DNA of 64,000 bases from the NCBI GenBank assembly GCA_947474705.1, contig CANJJS010000002.1:62001-126000 (forward strand). Direction: 5' to 3'. This DNA comes from Acetobacteraceae bacterium (GTDB lineage: Bacteria > Pseudomonadota > Alphaproteobacteria > Acetobacterales > Acetobacteraceae). Position numbers and translations under genes: made by a program. This document shows positions 15,079-23,917 of this stretch, piece after piece (positions within the stretch are counted from its first letter, which is position 1; the number at the start of each line of letters is the position of its first letter). The notes beneath the pieces were generated by a model, which was not told where the DNA came from, searched no databases, and was given only the letters and a program-made list of their open reading frames with translations.

Positions 15079-15308
15079 CTGGGGCTTTGCCCCAGACCCC
15101 ACGAGGGGCTTTGCCCCTTCGAACCCCACCAGGGCGGGGGCCCTGGACCCGTTTAATTGGGGGAGATGAAGAAGGGGGGCCATCCATGACGTATCAACGT
15201 CCGTGTAGGCCCCCCTTCTTCATCTCCCCCAAAAGATGGCATCCAAGGCCCAGCCTTGGCGGGGGTCGAGGGGGCAGCGCCCCTCGCGGGGTCCGGGGCG
15301 GAGCCCCG
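15079..15308. repeat. nested palindromic element, copy A
   Basis: The 230-bp non-coding element has two layers. Inner 25-bp perfect inverted repeats (15157-15181 and 15208-15232, starting TTGGGGGAGATGAAGAAGGG) bracket a 26-bp core (15182-15207). Outer GC-rich arms contain short hairpins such as GGGGCTTTGCCCC and GGGGCAGCGCCCC. A second copy lies at 34752-34985. When the outer arms of the two copies are put in the same orientation, the cores run in opposite directions (about 22 of 26 matching inverted, about 13 direct). It is inserted between the stop of MmgE/PrpD (15315) and the start of the enolase-family gene, and any transcript across it would fold into a long stem. Confidence 0.85.
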
Positions 15309-15314
15309 GTGCCT

Positions 15315-16682
15315 CTACCGCGCCGTCAGAGCCATCAGACCACGCACATCGGGCAGCGACTCGAAAGCGCGGATTTGGGAGATCAGTTCGGCGCAGCGGT
15401 TGGAGCCGAGGACGGGGTCGACAAGTCCAGCGAATTTGGTTTCGAGGCGGCGTCCTTGGTCTTCGGTGTCGGTGGAGGGCAGGCCGGCGTCGTATTTGGT
15501 GTTGAGGCGTGTGCCGTCGGTCAGCAGCAGGTCGATTTCGGCGAAGGTGTTGGGGATGCCGGTTTTGAAGTCCAGTTCGACCTTGTCGCGGAGTTTGACC
15601 AGGCCTTGTTCAGTCGCGACTTCCTCCGAATAGGTGGAAAGGCGTCCGGTATCGATGCCGGAGAGTCCCATGGCGGTGGCGAGGCGAAGCGAGAATTTCG
15701 CTTCGAGGCCGGTTTTCGGCGCCGGGATATTGCAGATGCGGTCGCAGGATTCATCCAGCGAGACGCGGATTTTGTCCACGCGATCCGGCGTGACGCCGTG
15801 TTTCTCGCGCAGGGCGCGGGCGGCTTCGATGGAGGAATGCACCATGTAGCAGGCGGCGTGATATTTGAACAAATTGCTCCGCATGTACCAGCCGTTAACG
15901 GGCGTTTCCAGCGCGCGGTCCGGATGGAAGTCTGGGCTGTGGGTGCTGCCAAAACCTTGTCCGCATTCGATGACGTCGTCGCGGCTGGTGAAGCCGCGTT
16001 TGGCCAGTTTGGCGCCCATCAGGCCGTGATAGGCGGCTTTGCCGGCGTGCAGCGGTTTGCACATCGTGCCGAACATCGATTTCAGGCCGGCGGCCTGGGT
16101 GCCGGCGATCCCGAGCGCGGCGACGAATTGTGCCGCATCCAATTTCAGCAGGTGCGCGCAGGCGGCGGCGGCGCCGAAGCTGCCGATGGTCGCGGTCGCG
16201 TGGAAGCCGAGCACGTCGTAATGGCCTGGCGACAGCACGCGCCCGACGCGGCATTGCAGTTCGTAGCCCGCGACGAAAGCAGTCAGCACGTCGGCACCCG
16301 AGGCTCCGGTTTCTTCCGCCAGCGCCAGCAGCGCGGGCAGGATGGCGACGGAAGGATGGCCCGGCATGGCCAGGTTCACGTCGTCGAAGTCCAAAGCGTG
16401 GGCGGCGGCGCCATTGACCAGCGCGGCGGAGGCGGCGGGAAGCCGTTCCGTATGCCCGAACACGGCCGCGCCTTCGTGCCCGCCCTGCTCGACCATTTCC
16501 GCCAGCAGAATTTCGGTCAGTTCGTCCGACGCGCCGGCGATGCCGCAGGCGATGGCGTCGAGGATGCACTGACGCGCCCATGCCCGTGTTTCCTCGGGGA
16601 TGTCGGCGAGAGTGAGGGCACGGGCCTGTTCGGCCAGGCGGCGCGTCAGACCGGCGCCATTGTTGTCGGCGATCGCGTTCAT
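15315..16682 (-). CDS. MmgE/PrpD family protein
   Basis: The 455-residue protein of the family that includes 2-methylcitrate dehydratase (PrpD), aconitate-decarboxylase-like enzymes and MmgE has the helical domain 1 (LARALTLADIP-type start, AIACGIAGASDE, NGAAAHALDFDDVNLAMPGHPSVAILPALLA split by linkers, FVAGYELQCRVGRVLSP, GFHATATIGSFGAAAACAHLL) and domain 2 with GTMCKPLHAGKAAYHGLMGA, KYHAACYMVHSSIEAA and a C-terminal barrel. The family catalyses hydration, dehydration or decarboxylation of citrate-like acids. It starts 20 bp after the enoyl-CoA hydratase stop, so it is in the same operon. The palindromic element begins 7 bp beyond its stop. Confidence 0.9.
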   Translation of the reverse strand: MNAIADNNGAGLTRRLAEQARALTLADIPEETRAWARQCILDAIACGIAGASDELTEILLAEMVEQGGHEGAAVFGHTERLPAASAALVNGAAAHALDFDDVNLAMPGHPSVAILPALLALAEETGASGADVLTAFVAGYELQCRVGRVLSPGHYDVLGFHATATIGSFGAAAACAHLLKLDAAQFVAALGIAGTQAAGLKSMFGTMCKPLHAGKAAYHGLMGAKLAKRGFTSRDDVIECGQGFGSTHSPDFHPDRALETPVNGWYMRSNLFKYHAACYMVHSSIEAARALREKHGVTPDRVDKIRVSLDESCDRICNIPAPKTGLEAKFSLRLATAMGLSGIDTGRLSTYSEEVATEQGLVKLRDKVELDFKTGIPNTFAEIDLLLTDGTRLNTKYDAGLPSTDTEDQGRRLETKFAGLVDPVLGSNRCAELISQIRAFESLPDVRGLMALTAR

Positions 16683-16702
16683 ATCTGTTCCCTCTCGGCG
16701 GT

Positions 16703-17497
16703 TCAGCGGCCTTGGTAGACCGGTTTACGCTTTTCGTTGAAGGCGCGAATGCCTTCGCGGCGGTCCTCTGTCGGAACCATGCGGTTATAGGCTTCGATTT
16801 CGAACATCATGCCGCTGCGCAGGTCCATGTTGAGGCCCATGTTCACGGACTGCTTCAACTGCCGCGTCGAGATCGGCGCGTTATTGGCGATGACCGCCGC
16901 GGTCTCCAGCGCCTCCGTCAGCAAGGACTCCGCCTTGCAGATGCGGTTCACCATGCCCCAGTCGTAGGCGTCCTGGACCGAGAACGGTTTTCCCGTGAGC
17001 ATGATTTCCTTGGCGCGTCGGGCGCCCACGGCGCGCGGCAGGTTTTGAGTCCCGCCCGCGCCCGGCATGATGCCAAGCGTCACCTCGGTCAGGGCGAAGC
17101 GAGCATGTTCGGCCGCGTAGATGAAATCGGCACAGAGCGAAATTTCCAGCCCGCCGGCGAAGGCGGCGCCGTTGACCGCGGCGATCATCGGTACTGGGCA
17201 ATCCAGCATGGCGCGGATAAAGCGTTCGAAGATCAGATGCTGATCCATCCACTGCTCGTCGGTCATGCCGTTGCGCTGCTTCAGGTCGCCGCCGCCGCAG
17301 AACGCCTTCGAGCCCGCGCCGGTGATGACGATGCAGCGCTGCTTGTTCGGCGCCGCGCAGAACCCGTCGAAGGTGGCCAGCAGGTCGAGCCCCATCTGGG
17401 TGTTCATCGCGTTCGACACCTCGGGCCGGTTCAGCGTGACCAGCACCGTATGTTCCTGAGGGTATTCGATTTTCAGTGTTTCGAGAAGAATTGTCAT
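16703..17497 (-). CDS. enoyl-CoA hydratase/isomerase family protein
   Basis: The 264-residue crotonase-fold protein shows VLVTLNRPEVSNAMNTQMG, the oxyanion-hole segment GAGSKAFCGGGDLKQR, AAVNGAAFAGGLEISLCADF, ALTEVTLGIMPGAGGTQNLPR containing the catalytic Glu region, and a C-terminal helix ending FNEKRKPVYQGR. It would add water to a 2-enoyl-CoA or catalyse a related CoA-ester reaction. The ATG at 17497 overlaps the stop of the serine hydrolase gene as ATGA, so translation is coupled. The frame open further upstream to 18175 reads through the hydrolase gene and is not real. Confidence 0.93.
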   Translation of the reverse strand: MTILLETLKIEYPQEHTVLVTLNRPEVSNAMNTQMGLDLLATFDGFCAAPNKQRCIVITGAGSKAFCGGGDLKQRNGMTDEQWMDQHLIFERFIRAMLDCPVPMIAAVNGAAFAGGLEISLCADFIYAAEHARFALTEVTLGIMPGAGGTQNLPRAVGARRAKEIMLTGKPFSVQDAYDWGMVNRICKAESLLTEALETAAVIANNAPISTRQLKQSVNMGLNMDLRSGMMFEIEAYNRMVPTEDRREGIRAFNEKRKPVYQGR

Positions 17498-18606
17498 GCC
17501 ATCGCCTGTACGATCAGTCTCATGAAGGTATCCGCCGACGCCGGGTCGAGCCAGCGCATCACCGCGACCAGTTCGTGCTCCGGATCGACCCAAGTCAGGT
17601 TGCCGCCCGCGCCGGACGCGAAGAAGCTCCTGGCGGGGGCGCTTTTGTAACGGATATTGCCGGTGTTCAACCACCACAGCAGCCCGTAGCTCGGATTCAG
17701 CGCGCAGGGCACCAGCGACTCCCGGACCCAGAGTTCGGGCAGGATGCGCTTGCCGCGCCATTCCCCGCCCCGGGACATCAGCAGTCCGATCCGCGCCTGA
17801 TCCTCGGCATGGATCAGCATCCCGCCGCCCCAGTGGGTTCCGCCCGCGACTGACTCGATCGCGCGGCCCTCCACATCGACCGTGGAGGTCCGGTAGCCAT
17901 GCCAGGACCAATCCGACGACGCCCCGATCGGCCCCATGATCCGCTCGGCGAACACTTCCGGGAGTGGCCGCCGGAACCGCCGCAGCAGCGCGAGGCTCAG
18001 CCGATTCACGCGAACGTCGTTGTATTCCCAGTGTGTACCGGGCGTTTTCAGCGGCCGCGGATCGCCCTTCTTGCCCTTCCCCTCGACCGCCAGGTTGCGG
18101 TTGCGATCGATGACATCGGATTTGCCGAAAAGCGTCCCTTCCCATTCGGACGTATTCTGAAGGAGCATCCGCCATGTAATGGCGCCGTTATGCGCCCCCT
18201 CGAACCCGCCATCGTCCACCGTGCGCCGCACCGGTTCGTCGAGGTCCGCGATCAGCCCGTCCATGACCGCGATCCCCGCGAGCATGCTGAGGTAGCTCTT
18301 CGCCGCGGAAAACGTGAAATCCACCTGGTCGGTGTCGCCCCAACTAATCACCTTCGCCCCGCGGCGCAGCACCAGCCCGTTCGGCTCGCCCCGGGGACGG
18401 ACCGGACCGAGAATTTCGTTGTCCGGCGGCGCCTCGAAGAAACCGGATTCGAGGTGCAGACGCAAATCGCGCGGCCAGGGCGTCTCGTTCTCCGACGCGA
18501 AACGGGCGGCTTCTTCCAGCCACATCCAGTTCATGCCGGCCACATCCGCCGCGGCTTCTGGCCAGGGCGCGCCATGCGGCGGCGGGAAAATGGCGGGCAA
18601 GGTCAT
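17494..18606 (-). CDS. serine hydrolase, class C beta-lactamase-like
   Basis: The 370-residue hydrolase of the beta-lactamase/esterase (PF00144) family has SxxK in FTFSAAKSYLSMLAGIAVMD split around the catalytic Ser, the YxN-type motif EYNDVRVNRLSLALL, and the HWGGGMLIHAEDQARIGLLM region in place of KTG. No signal peptide is obvious, so it is probably a cytoplasmic esterase or amidase rather than a resistance enzyme. The ATG at 18606 follows GGAGAG. It is the first gene of the minus-strand catabolic operon and could hydrolyse an ester or lactone to start the pathway. It is divergent from the Crp/Fnr gene (92 bp). Confidence 0.88.
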   Translation of the reverse strand: MTLPAIFPPPHGAPWPEAAADVAGMNWMWLEEAARFASENETPWPRDLRLHLESGFFEAPPDNEILGPVRPRGEPNGLVLRRGAKVISWGDTDQVDFTFSAAKSYLSMLAGIAVMDGLIADLDEPVRRTVDDGGFEGAHNGAITWRMLLQNTSEWEGTLFGKSDVIDRNRNLAVEGKGKKGDPRPLKTPGTHWEYNDVRVNRLSLALLRRFRRPLPEVFAERIMGPIGASSDWSWHGYRTSTVDVEGRAIESVAGGTHWGGGMLIHAEDQARIGLLMSRGGEWRGKRILPELWVRESLVPCALNPSYGLLWWLNTGNIRYKSAPARSFFASGAGGNLTWVDPEHELVAVMRWLDPASADTFMRLIVQAMA

Positions 18607-18698
18607 GCGTCTCTCCGGCGGCGTGTCCGGCCAGACTAGACCGGCCAACGGATCGGCGCATAGTGCATGCCCGAAACCTGTTCGGGGCAAAACAAAAC

Positions 18699-19403
18699 AT
18701 GAAGTCCATGGACCAGGAAGCACGCCGCCGCGTGCTGCTTTCCAGCCCGCTGTTCGACGCCCTGCCGCGCGAGGCGCTGGACGACATCCTGGCGCGCGCG
18801 GGCGACAAATTCGTTCGCCGCGGCCAGACCATTTTTCTCAAGGGCGACGAAGGCTCCTACATGGTCGCCGTCCTCAGCGGGCGCATGCGGATCAGCGCGA
18901 CCTCCCCCGAGGGGCGCGAAATCACCCTGAACATGATCGATGCCGGCGAGGTCTTCGGCGAAATGGCCCTGCTGGACGGCAAAACCCGCAGCGCGGATGC
19001 CACCGCGCTGGAAGACAGCCAGTTGCTGCTGGTTGAGCGGCGCGATTTCCTGCCGCATCTGATGTCCAACCTGACCCTGGCCTTGCGCCTGATCGACGTG
19101 CTCTGCGCGCGTCTGCGCGACACCTCGGAAACGCTCGGCAATTTCGCCATGCTGGACCTTCCTGGGCGTCTTTCGCGCCGGTTGCTGACACTGGCGGCGG
19201 AATATGGCCATTTCGTCGATGGCCAGATCCGGCTGAACATCCGGTTGTCGCACACCGACCTCGGGCGTTTCGTCGGCAGTTCCCGCGAATCCGTGAACAA
19301 ACAAATGCGCGCTTGGGAAGAAGACGGCATCGTCGCGCGTGCCGACAGCCGGATCGCACTGTGCAAACCGGATGCGCTGCGCCGGATCGCGGGCCAGGAT
19401 TAG
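18699..19403 (+). CDS. Crp/Fnr-family transcriptional regulator
   Basis: The 234-residue regulator has an N-terminal cyclic-nucleotide-binding jelly roll (VRRGQTIFLKGDEGSYMVAV, SGRMRISATSPEGREITLNM, DAGEVFGEMALLDGKTRSADA), a dimerisation helix, and a C-terminal HTH_Crp domain (IRLSHTDLGRFVGSSRESVNKQMRAW in two parts). FGEMALLDGKTRSA resembles the cAMP-binding cassette, and no N-terminal Fe-S cysteines are seen, so cAMP or another nucleotide is likelier than oxygen sensing. A GTG at 18663 would add 12 residues; the ATG at 18699 is preferred though its ribosome site is weak. It is divergent from the hydrolase operon and 210 bp before the importer genes, either of which it may control. Confidence 0.9.
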   Translation: MKSMDQEARRRVLLSSPLFDALPREALDDILARAGDKFVRRGQTIFLKGDEGSYMVAVLSGRMRISATSPEGREITLNMIDAGEVFGEMALLDGKTRSADATALEDSQLLLVERRDFLPHLMSNLTLALRLIDVLCARLRDTSETLGNFAMLDLPGRLSRRLLTLAAEYGHFVDGQIRLNIRLSHTDLGRFVGSSRESVNKQMRAWEEDGIVARADSRIALCKPDALRRIAGQD

Positions 19404-19613
19404 GCGACACCGGAGAAGCCGCCGTCTGAACCAAAAGCTTAGGGTCCGTTCGACACGGCCGATCGCTTCGATCGTCGCCGAACAAGCCCTTGGCGGCGCA
19501 AAGCGCCACGGGACGGACGAAAGCGAGACCGTCTCGAAACGGACATCGTTCGCGAGCGTGACAACCGCGCGCGCCAGGCGTTAACAACGCGCGCCAGCCC
19601 CGATCGGAGAGAC

Positions 19614-21338
19614 ATGCGGACCGCGAACACCCCCGCTCTGGCCACCGCGCGCCGCCTGCCCAACATCTGGGATGTGGTCGCGCTGGTCTGCGTGTTCGCC
19701 ACGCTGATTACGATCTCCCACATCGCCCGCGGCACGCTGGTGCCGATCGACGCGCCGGGGGCGACGGACATCGGCCTCGATCCATGGCGGCTACCGGAAT
19801 ACGCGGCGCGAACGACATTGCGCATGTTCGCGGCCTTGGCTTTGGCGCTGCTGTTCACCTTCACCTATGGCACCGCCGCCGCCAAAAGCCGCCGGGCCGG
19901 AACCATCCTGGTGCCGCTGCTGGATATCCTCCAGTCCGTGCCCATTCTGGGATTTCTGACCTTCACCGTCGTGTTCTTCATGAACCTGTTCCCGGGCCAG
20001 GTGCTCGGCCTGGAACTGGCGGCGATCTTCGCCATCTTCACCAGCCAGGCCTGGAACATGGCGTTCAGCATGTACCAGTCGCTGCGCACCGTGCCCGCCG
20101 ACCTCGCGGAAGCCTCGGTCAGTTTCCACCTCAGCGCCTGGCAGAAATTCTGGCGGCTGGAGGTGCCCTTCGCGATCCCGGGCCTGGTGTGGAACACCAT
20201 GATGTCCATGTCCGGCGGCTGGTTCTTCGTGGTGGCGTCGGAAGCGATTTCCGTGGGCGACAACACCTGGAAACTGCCGGGCATAGGTTCCTATATCGCG
20301 GTCGCGCAGGCGCAGCGCGATTTCGCGGCGATCGGCTATGCCATCGTCGCGATGCTGGTCGTCATCCTCGCCTACGACCAGTTGCTGTTCCGCCCTCTCG
20401 TCGCCTGGTCGGCGAAATTCCGCTTCGAAACCACCGCGGGCGCGACCGCCGCCGATCCCTGGATGCTGCGACTGATCCGCCGCACCCGCCTGCTCAGCGC
20501 GCTGGGCGACATCGCCGGACAGAGCCTCTCCGCCATCGGCGGCATGCGCATGTCCTTCAGACGCGGCACGCGCCGCCGCGCCACCGAAGGCTCCCGCCTC
20601 ACGGGCGCCATCTGGACCTTTTGCATCGCCGCCTTCTTCGCCTGGGGGGCCTGGCGCGCCTTCACCTTCGCCTCCGCCGAACTGACCTGGCGCGATCTCG
20701 GCGACGCCGTCCTGCTGGGCCTGATCACCATGGTCCGCGTCGTGGTTCTGATGATCCTCGCCAGCCTGGTCTGGGTGCCCATCGGAGTCTGGCTCGGCCT
20801 GCGTCCCGCATGGGCGCGCCGGGCGCAACCGGTGGCGCAGTTCCTGGCGGCCTTCCCGGCCAATTTGTTCTTCCCGGTCTTCGTCGTCGCGATCGTCCAT
20901 TTCCACCTGAACCAGGAAATCTGGCTGACGCCGCTCATGATCCTGGGAACGCAGTGGTACATCCTGTTCAACGTCGTCGCGGGCGCCGCCGCCTTTCCCG
21001 GCGACCTGCGCGAGGCCGCCGCGAATTTTCGCATCGGCGGCCTGTTGTGGTGGCGTAAAGTCATGATCCCCGGGATCTTTTCATACTATATCACCGGCGC
21101 CATCACCGCGTCCGGCGGCTGCTGGAACGCCGCGATCGTGGCCGAGGTCGTGTCCTGGGGCGATACGAAACTCGTGGCCCATGGTCTGGGCGCCTATATC
21201 GCCACCGCCACCGAAAAGGGCGACATGGCCCGCGTCGTTCTGGGCGTCGCCGTCATGTCCGCCTTCGTGCTGTCGTTCAACCGCCTCGTCTGGCACCCGC
21301 TTTACGCCTTCGCGCGCCGCAGACTCACCCTGGGATAG
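19614..21338 (+). CDS. fused double ABC permease (NitT/TauT type)
   Basis: The 574-residue membrane protein contains two complete binding-protein-dependent permease domains in one chain: residues about 20-270 and about 330-570. Each has the cytoplasmic EAA-like loop (PADLAEASVSFHLSAWQKFWRL shortened; and GDLREAAANFRIGGLLWWRK). The first half has the segment GWFFVVASEAISVGDNTWKLPG and the second GGCWNAAIVAEVVSWGDTKL, typical of nitrate/sulfonate/taurine-class importers. CGGAGAGAC precedes the ATG. The ATPase gene follows after 9 bp. No substrate-binding protein is adjacent, so substrate is unknown. In such fused systems the two halves replace a permease homodimer. Confidence 0.9.
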   Translation: MRTANTPALATARRLPNIWDVVALVCVFATLITISHIARGTLVPIDAPGATDIGLDPWRLPEYAARTTLRMFAALALALLFTFTYGTAAAKSRRAGTILVPLLDILQSVPILGFLTFTVVFFMNLFPGQVLGLELAAIFAIFTSQAWNMAFSMYQSLRTVPADLAEASVSFHLSAWQKFWRLEVPFAIPGLVWNTMMSMSGGWFFVVASEAISVGDNTWKLPGIGSYIAVAQAQRDFAAIGYAIVAMLVVILAYDQLLFRPLVAWSAKFRFETTAGATAADPWMLRLIRRTRLLSALGDIAGQSLSAIGGMRMSFRRGTRRRATEGSRLTGAIWTFCIAAFFAWGAWRAFTFASAELTWRDLGDAVLLGLITMVRVVVLMILASLVWVPIGVWLGLRPAWARRAQPVAQFLAAFPANLFFPVFVVAIVHFHLNQEIWLTPLMILGTQWYILFNVVAGAAAFPGDLREAAANFRIGGLLWWRKVMIPGIFSYYITGAITASGGCWNAAIVAEVVSWGDTKLVAHGLGAYIATATEKGDMARVVLGVAVMSAFVLSFNRLVWHPLYAFARRRLTLG

Positions 21339-21347
21339 ACGATCGTC

Positions 21348-22640
21348 ATGGATGCACCCTTGCTCGAAGTGCTCGCCTGCCGGCAGAGCTACCATAAAGA
21401 AGCCAGCGCCGATCTGGTGGTGCTGGACGACGTCAATCTGACGCTGCGAGAGGGCGAGATCGTCGCGCTGCTGGGACGTTCCGGCTCCGGGAAATCGACC
21501 CTTTTGCGGATTGTCGCGGGCTTGCTGAAACCCACGGCGGGGACGGTGTCCTGGCGCGGCGGCGCGGTCTCCGGCCCGACCGAGGGCATAGCGATGGTGT
21601 TCCAAAGTTTTGCCCTGTTCCCCTGGCTGACCGTGCAGGAAAACGTCGAACTCGGCCTGGAAGCACGCGGCGTGCCCCGCGCCGAGCGCGAAAAACGCGC
21701 CGAGGACGCGTTGGACCTGATCGGTCTGGGCGGGTTCTCGTCAGCCTATCCGAAAGAACTCTCCGGCGGCATGCGCCAGCGTGTCGGGCTGGCGCGCGCT
21801 TTGGTCGTTTATCCGGATTTGTTGCTGATGGACGAACCGTTCAGCGCGCTGGACGTGCTGACCGCGGAAACCCTGCGCACCGATTTGGTGGAATTGTGGG
21901 CGGAAGGAAAACTCCCCGTCAAATCCGTGCTGATGGTGACACATAATATCGAGGAAGCGGTTCTCATGTGCGACCGCATACTCGTCTTCTCCTCCAATCC
22001 TGGGCGGGTCGCCAGCGAACTGATTGTCCCCTTCCCTCACCCGCGCAACCGTCTCGACCCGGCGTTCCGGGAAATGGTCGATGGCATCTACGCCCTTATG
22101 ACACGCCGCGCCGTGCCCGAACCGAAAGCCGCCGCCGTCCAGGCCCACCCCTTGGCGATGCCATTGGAACGAGTCGGCATCAACCTGATGGCCGGCCTGA
22201 TGGAGGCCGTCGCCGCCCCGCCCTATGACGGCCGCGCCGACCTGCCCGCCTTGGCCGCGACCCTTCATTACGAGGTCGACGACCTGCTGCCCCTTGGCGA
22301 AACGCTGCAATTGTTCCGCTTCGCCATCCTGGAGGAAGGCGATATTTTGCTAACCGAAAAAGGCCGCGCCTTCACCCAGGCCGATGTCGATGGCCGCCGG
22401 GTGCTGTTCGCGGAAGCGCTGCGCGCGCATGTGCCGCTGGCGGGCATGATCCGGCAGGTGCTGGACGAGCGATGGAACCACCGGGCCTCCGCGGTGCGGT
22501 TCCGGGACGAGCTGGAAGACCACATGTCGCCGGATTACGCGGCCGATACACTTCGCGCCGTGATCGGATGGGGGCGTTACGCGGAATTGTTCAGTTACGA
22601 CGAGGAGGCGGAGCAGTTCAATTTGGAGGATCTGGAGTGA
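21348..22640 (+). CDS. ABC transporter ATPase with C-terminal AAA-associated domain
   Basis: The 430-residue protein has an N-terminal ABC ATPase (residues about 5-240) with Walker A GRSGSGKSTLLRI, Q-loop VFQSFALFPWLTV, signature LSGGMRQRVGLARAL, Walker B LLLMDEPFSALD and switch His in MVTHNIEEAV. The C-terminal 150 residues match the AAA-associated domain found in some NitT/TauT-type importers (PLGETLQLFRFAILEEGDI, GRAFTQADVDGRR, FRDELEDHMSPDYAADTLR). It follows the double permease by 9 bp, so the two form an operon energising uptake of an unidentified small anion or organic compound. The 3' end overlaps the remnant toxin frame on the other strand. Confidence 0.92.
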   Translation: MDAPLLEVLACRQSYHKEASADLVVLDDVNLTLREGEIVALLGRSGSGKSTLLRIVAGLLKPTAGTVSWRGGAVSGPTEGIAMVFQSFALFPWLTVQENVELGLEARGVPRAEREKRAEDALDLIGLGGFSSAYPKELSGGMRQRVGLARALVVYPDLLLMDEPFSALDVLTAETLRTDLVELWAEGKLPVKSVLMVTHNIEEAVLMCDRILVFSSNPGRVASELIVPFPHPRNRLDPAFREMVDGIYALMTRRAVPEPKAAAVQAHPLAMPLERVGINLMAGLMEAVAAPPYDGRADLPALAATLHYEVDDLLPLGETLQLFRFAILEEGDILLTEKGRAFTQADVDGRRVLFAEALRAHVPLAGMIRQVLDERWNHRASAVRFRDELEDHMSPDYAADTLRAVIGWGRYAELFSYDEEAEQFNLEDLE

Positions 22641-22830
22641 AGCTGGCGGGAACCAGGCATCCTCGGGCCAGCACCCAAACCAGTTCGCCTAACATAGCAG
22701 TCCCCAGCGTGACCGTCTCCGCCGCCGCCAGTTCCGCCTTGGCCCGCGGACTCCGATCGGGATCGTCCCCGGCGAAGGCCCGCGCCACTATATTCGTATC
22801 GGGCGCGATCCTCACCCTTCGTTCGCCCAC
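22618..22830 (-). pseudogene. truncated vapC-type toxin remnant
   Basis: On the minus strand, from a GTG at 22830, 70 codons read VGERRVRIAPDTNIVARAFAG, DDPDRSPRAKAELAAAET and MLGELVWVLARGCLVP before homology stops and the frame ends within the 3' end of the ABC ATPase gene. The 5' half of the intact PIN toxin at 23918-24331 matches it at about 83% of bases (22647-22830 against 24148-24331, counted by eye). Just upstream, another frame still reads GWANEG, the last residues of the antitoxin, so the duplicated segment included the gene overlap. It lacks the C-terminal PIN acidic residues and is presumably inactive. Confidence 0.8.
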
Positions 22831-22890
22831 CCACCCTTCCCCAACCTCGCCCCCACCCGCCATAACCGCGCCAACAGCCCGGAGCGCCCC

Positions 22891-23859
22891 ATGAAACCCC
22901 GCCTTGTTCTCGCCTGCCTGATGCCCACCGACGTCAACGAACGGGCGCGCCAGGACTTCGACGCCGTCATCGTCGAGGGCAAGAACGACATGACCGGCGA
23001 CCAGGTCGTGGAGGCCGCGACGAAACACCGGGCCGCCGGCATCATGTTCACCAACACCCTCCCCTTGAACGCGGCCACGATCGCCCGCCTGCCAGACACG
23101 GTGAAAGTGGGCGCGACAAGCTCCGTCGGCTTCGACCACATCGACGTCGCCGCCGCCAAGGCCCGCGGCATTCACGTCGCCAACACGCCGGGCGTTCTGA
23201 CGGAATGCACCGCCGACCACGCCTTCATGATGTTGCTCGCCGCTGCCCGGCGCGGCTTCGAATACGACCGGATCATGCGTCAGGGCTGGCGTTACCGCAT
23301 CGGCCAGGGCGATCTCCTTGGCGTCCGCGTCACCGGCAAAACCCTGGGCATTCTCGGCATGGGCCGCATCGGCCAGGCCATGGCGCAGCGCGCCCGCGGC
23401 TTCGACATGAAGATCGTCTACCACGCCCGCAACCGCCTCCCGCCCGAGCAAGAAAAAGACGCCACTTACTTCGCCGATTTCCTGGAGATGATGCCGCACT
23501 GCGATTTTCTCTCCATGCACGCCCCCGCCAACGCCGCCACCGACAAGATCGTCAGCGCCAAGGCCATCTCCCTCCTGCCCGACGGCGCCGTCTTCGTGAA
23601 CGTGTCCCGGGGCGGCCTGGCCGACGAGGACGCGCTCTACGACGCGCTGCGCTCCGGCAAACTCTTCGCCGCCGGGCTCGATGTGTTCCGCGAGGAACCG
23701 GATTTCGACACCCGCTTCGCCAACCTCGACAACGTGCTGCTGTCGCCGCATGTCGGCAGCGCCTCCCGCGAGACCCGCAACGCCATGGGGTTCCGGGCGC
23801 TGGACAACATCGCGGCCGTTCTGAGCGGGCAGCCGCCGATCGATCCGCTCTGGCGGTGA
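22891..23859 (+). CDS. D-2-hydroxyacid dehydrogenase (glyoxylate/hydroxypyruvate reductase-like)
   Basis: The 322-residue NAD(P)-dependent oxidoreductase shows VKVGATSSVGFDHIDVAAAK, VANTPGVLTECTADHAFMML, GKTLGILGMGRIGQAMAQRA with an intact GxGxxG, the catalytic Arg in FVNVSRGGLADEDAL, the Glu in AGLDVFREEPDF and the His in NVLLSPHVGSASRETR. This is the 2-hydroxyacid dehydrogenase/GhrB group, acting on glyoxylate, hydroxypyruvate or gluconate-type 2-keto acids. It is flanked on both sides by copies of the vapC 5' region, 1501 bp apart in direct orientation. It is only distantly related to the other family member at 12784-13830. Confidence 0.92.
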   Translation: MKPRLVLACLMPTDVNERARQDFDAVIVEGKNDMTGDQVVEAATKHRAAGIMFTNTLPLNAATIARLPDTVKVGATSSVGFDHIDVAAAKARGIHVANTPGVLTECTADHAFMMLLAAARRGFEYDRIMRQGWRYRIGQGDLLGVRVTGKTLGILGMGRIGQAMAQRARGFDMKIVYHARNRLPPEQEKDATYFADFLEMMPHCDFLSMHAPANAATDKIVSAKAISLLPDGAVFVNVSRGGLADEDALYDALRSGKLFAAGLDVFREEPDFDTRFANLDNVLLSPHVGSASRETRNAMGFRALDNIAAVLSGQPPIDPLWR

Positions 23860-23917
23860 TGGCGCGGACCAGCGATGGCGAAAAGACCTGAGCAGCCCCC
23901 TTTTCAGGCGCGCGGTC

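Noticed and set aside
15079-15308. Palindromic element as a CRISPR array or tRNA cluster
   Set aside because: There is no regular repeat-spacer series and no cloverleaf; the structure is two nested inverted repeats.
17494-18606. Beta-lactam resistance gene
   Set aside because: No signal peptide and no KTG motif; the operon context points to an esterase-type serine hydrolase.
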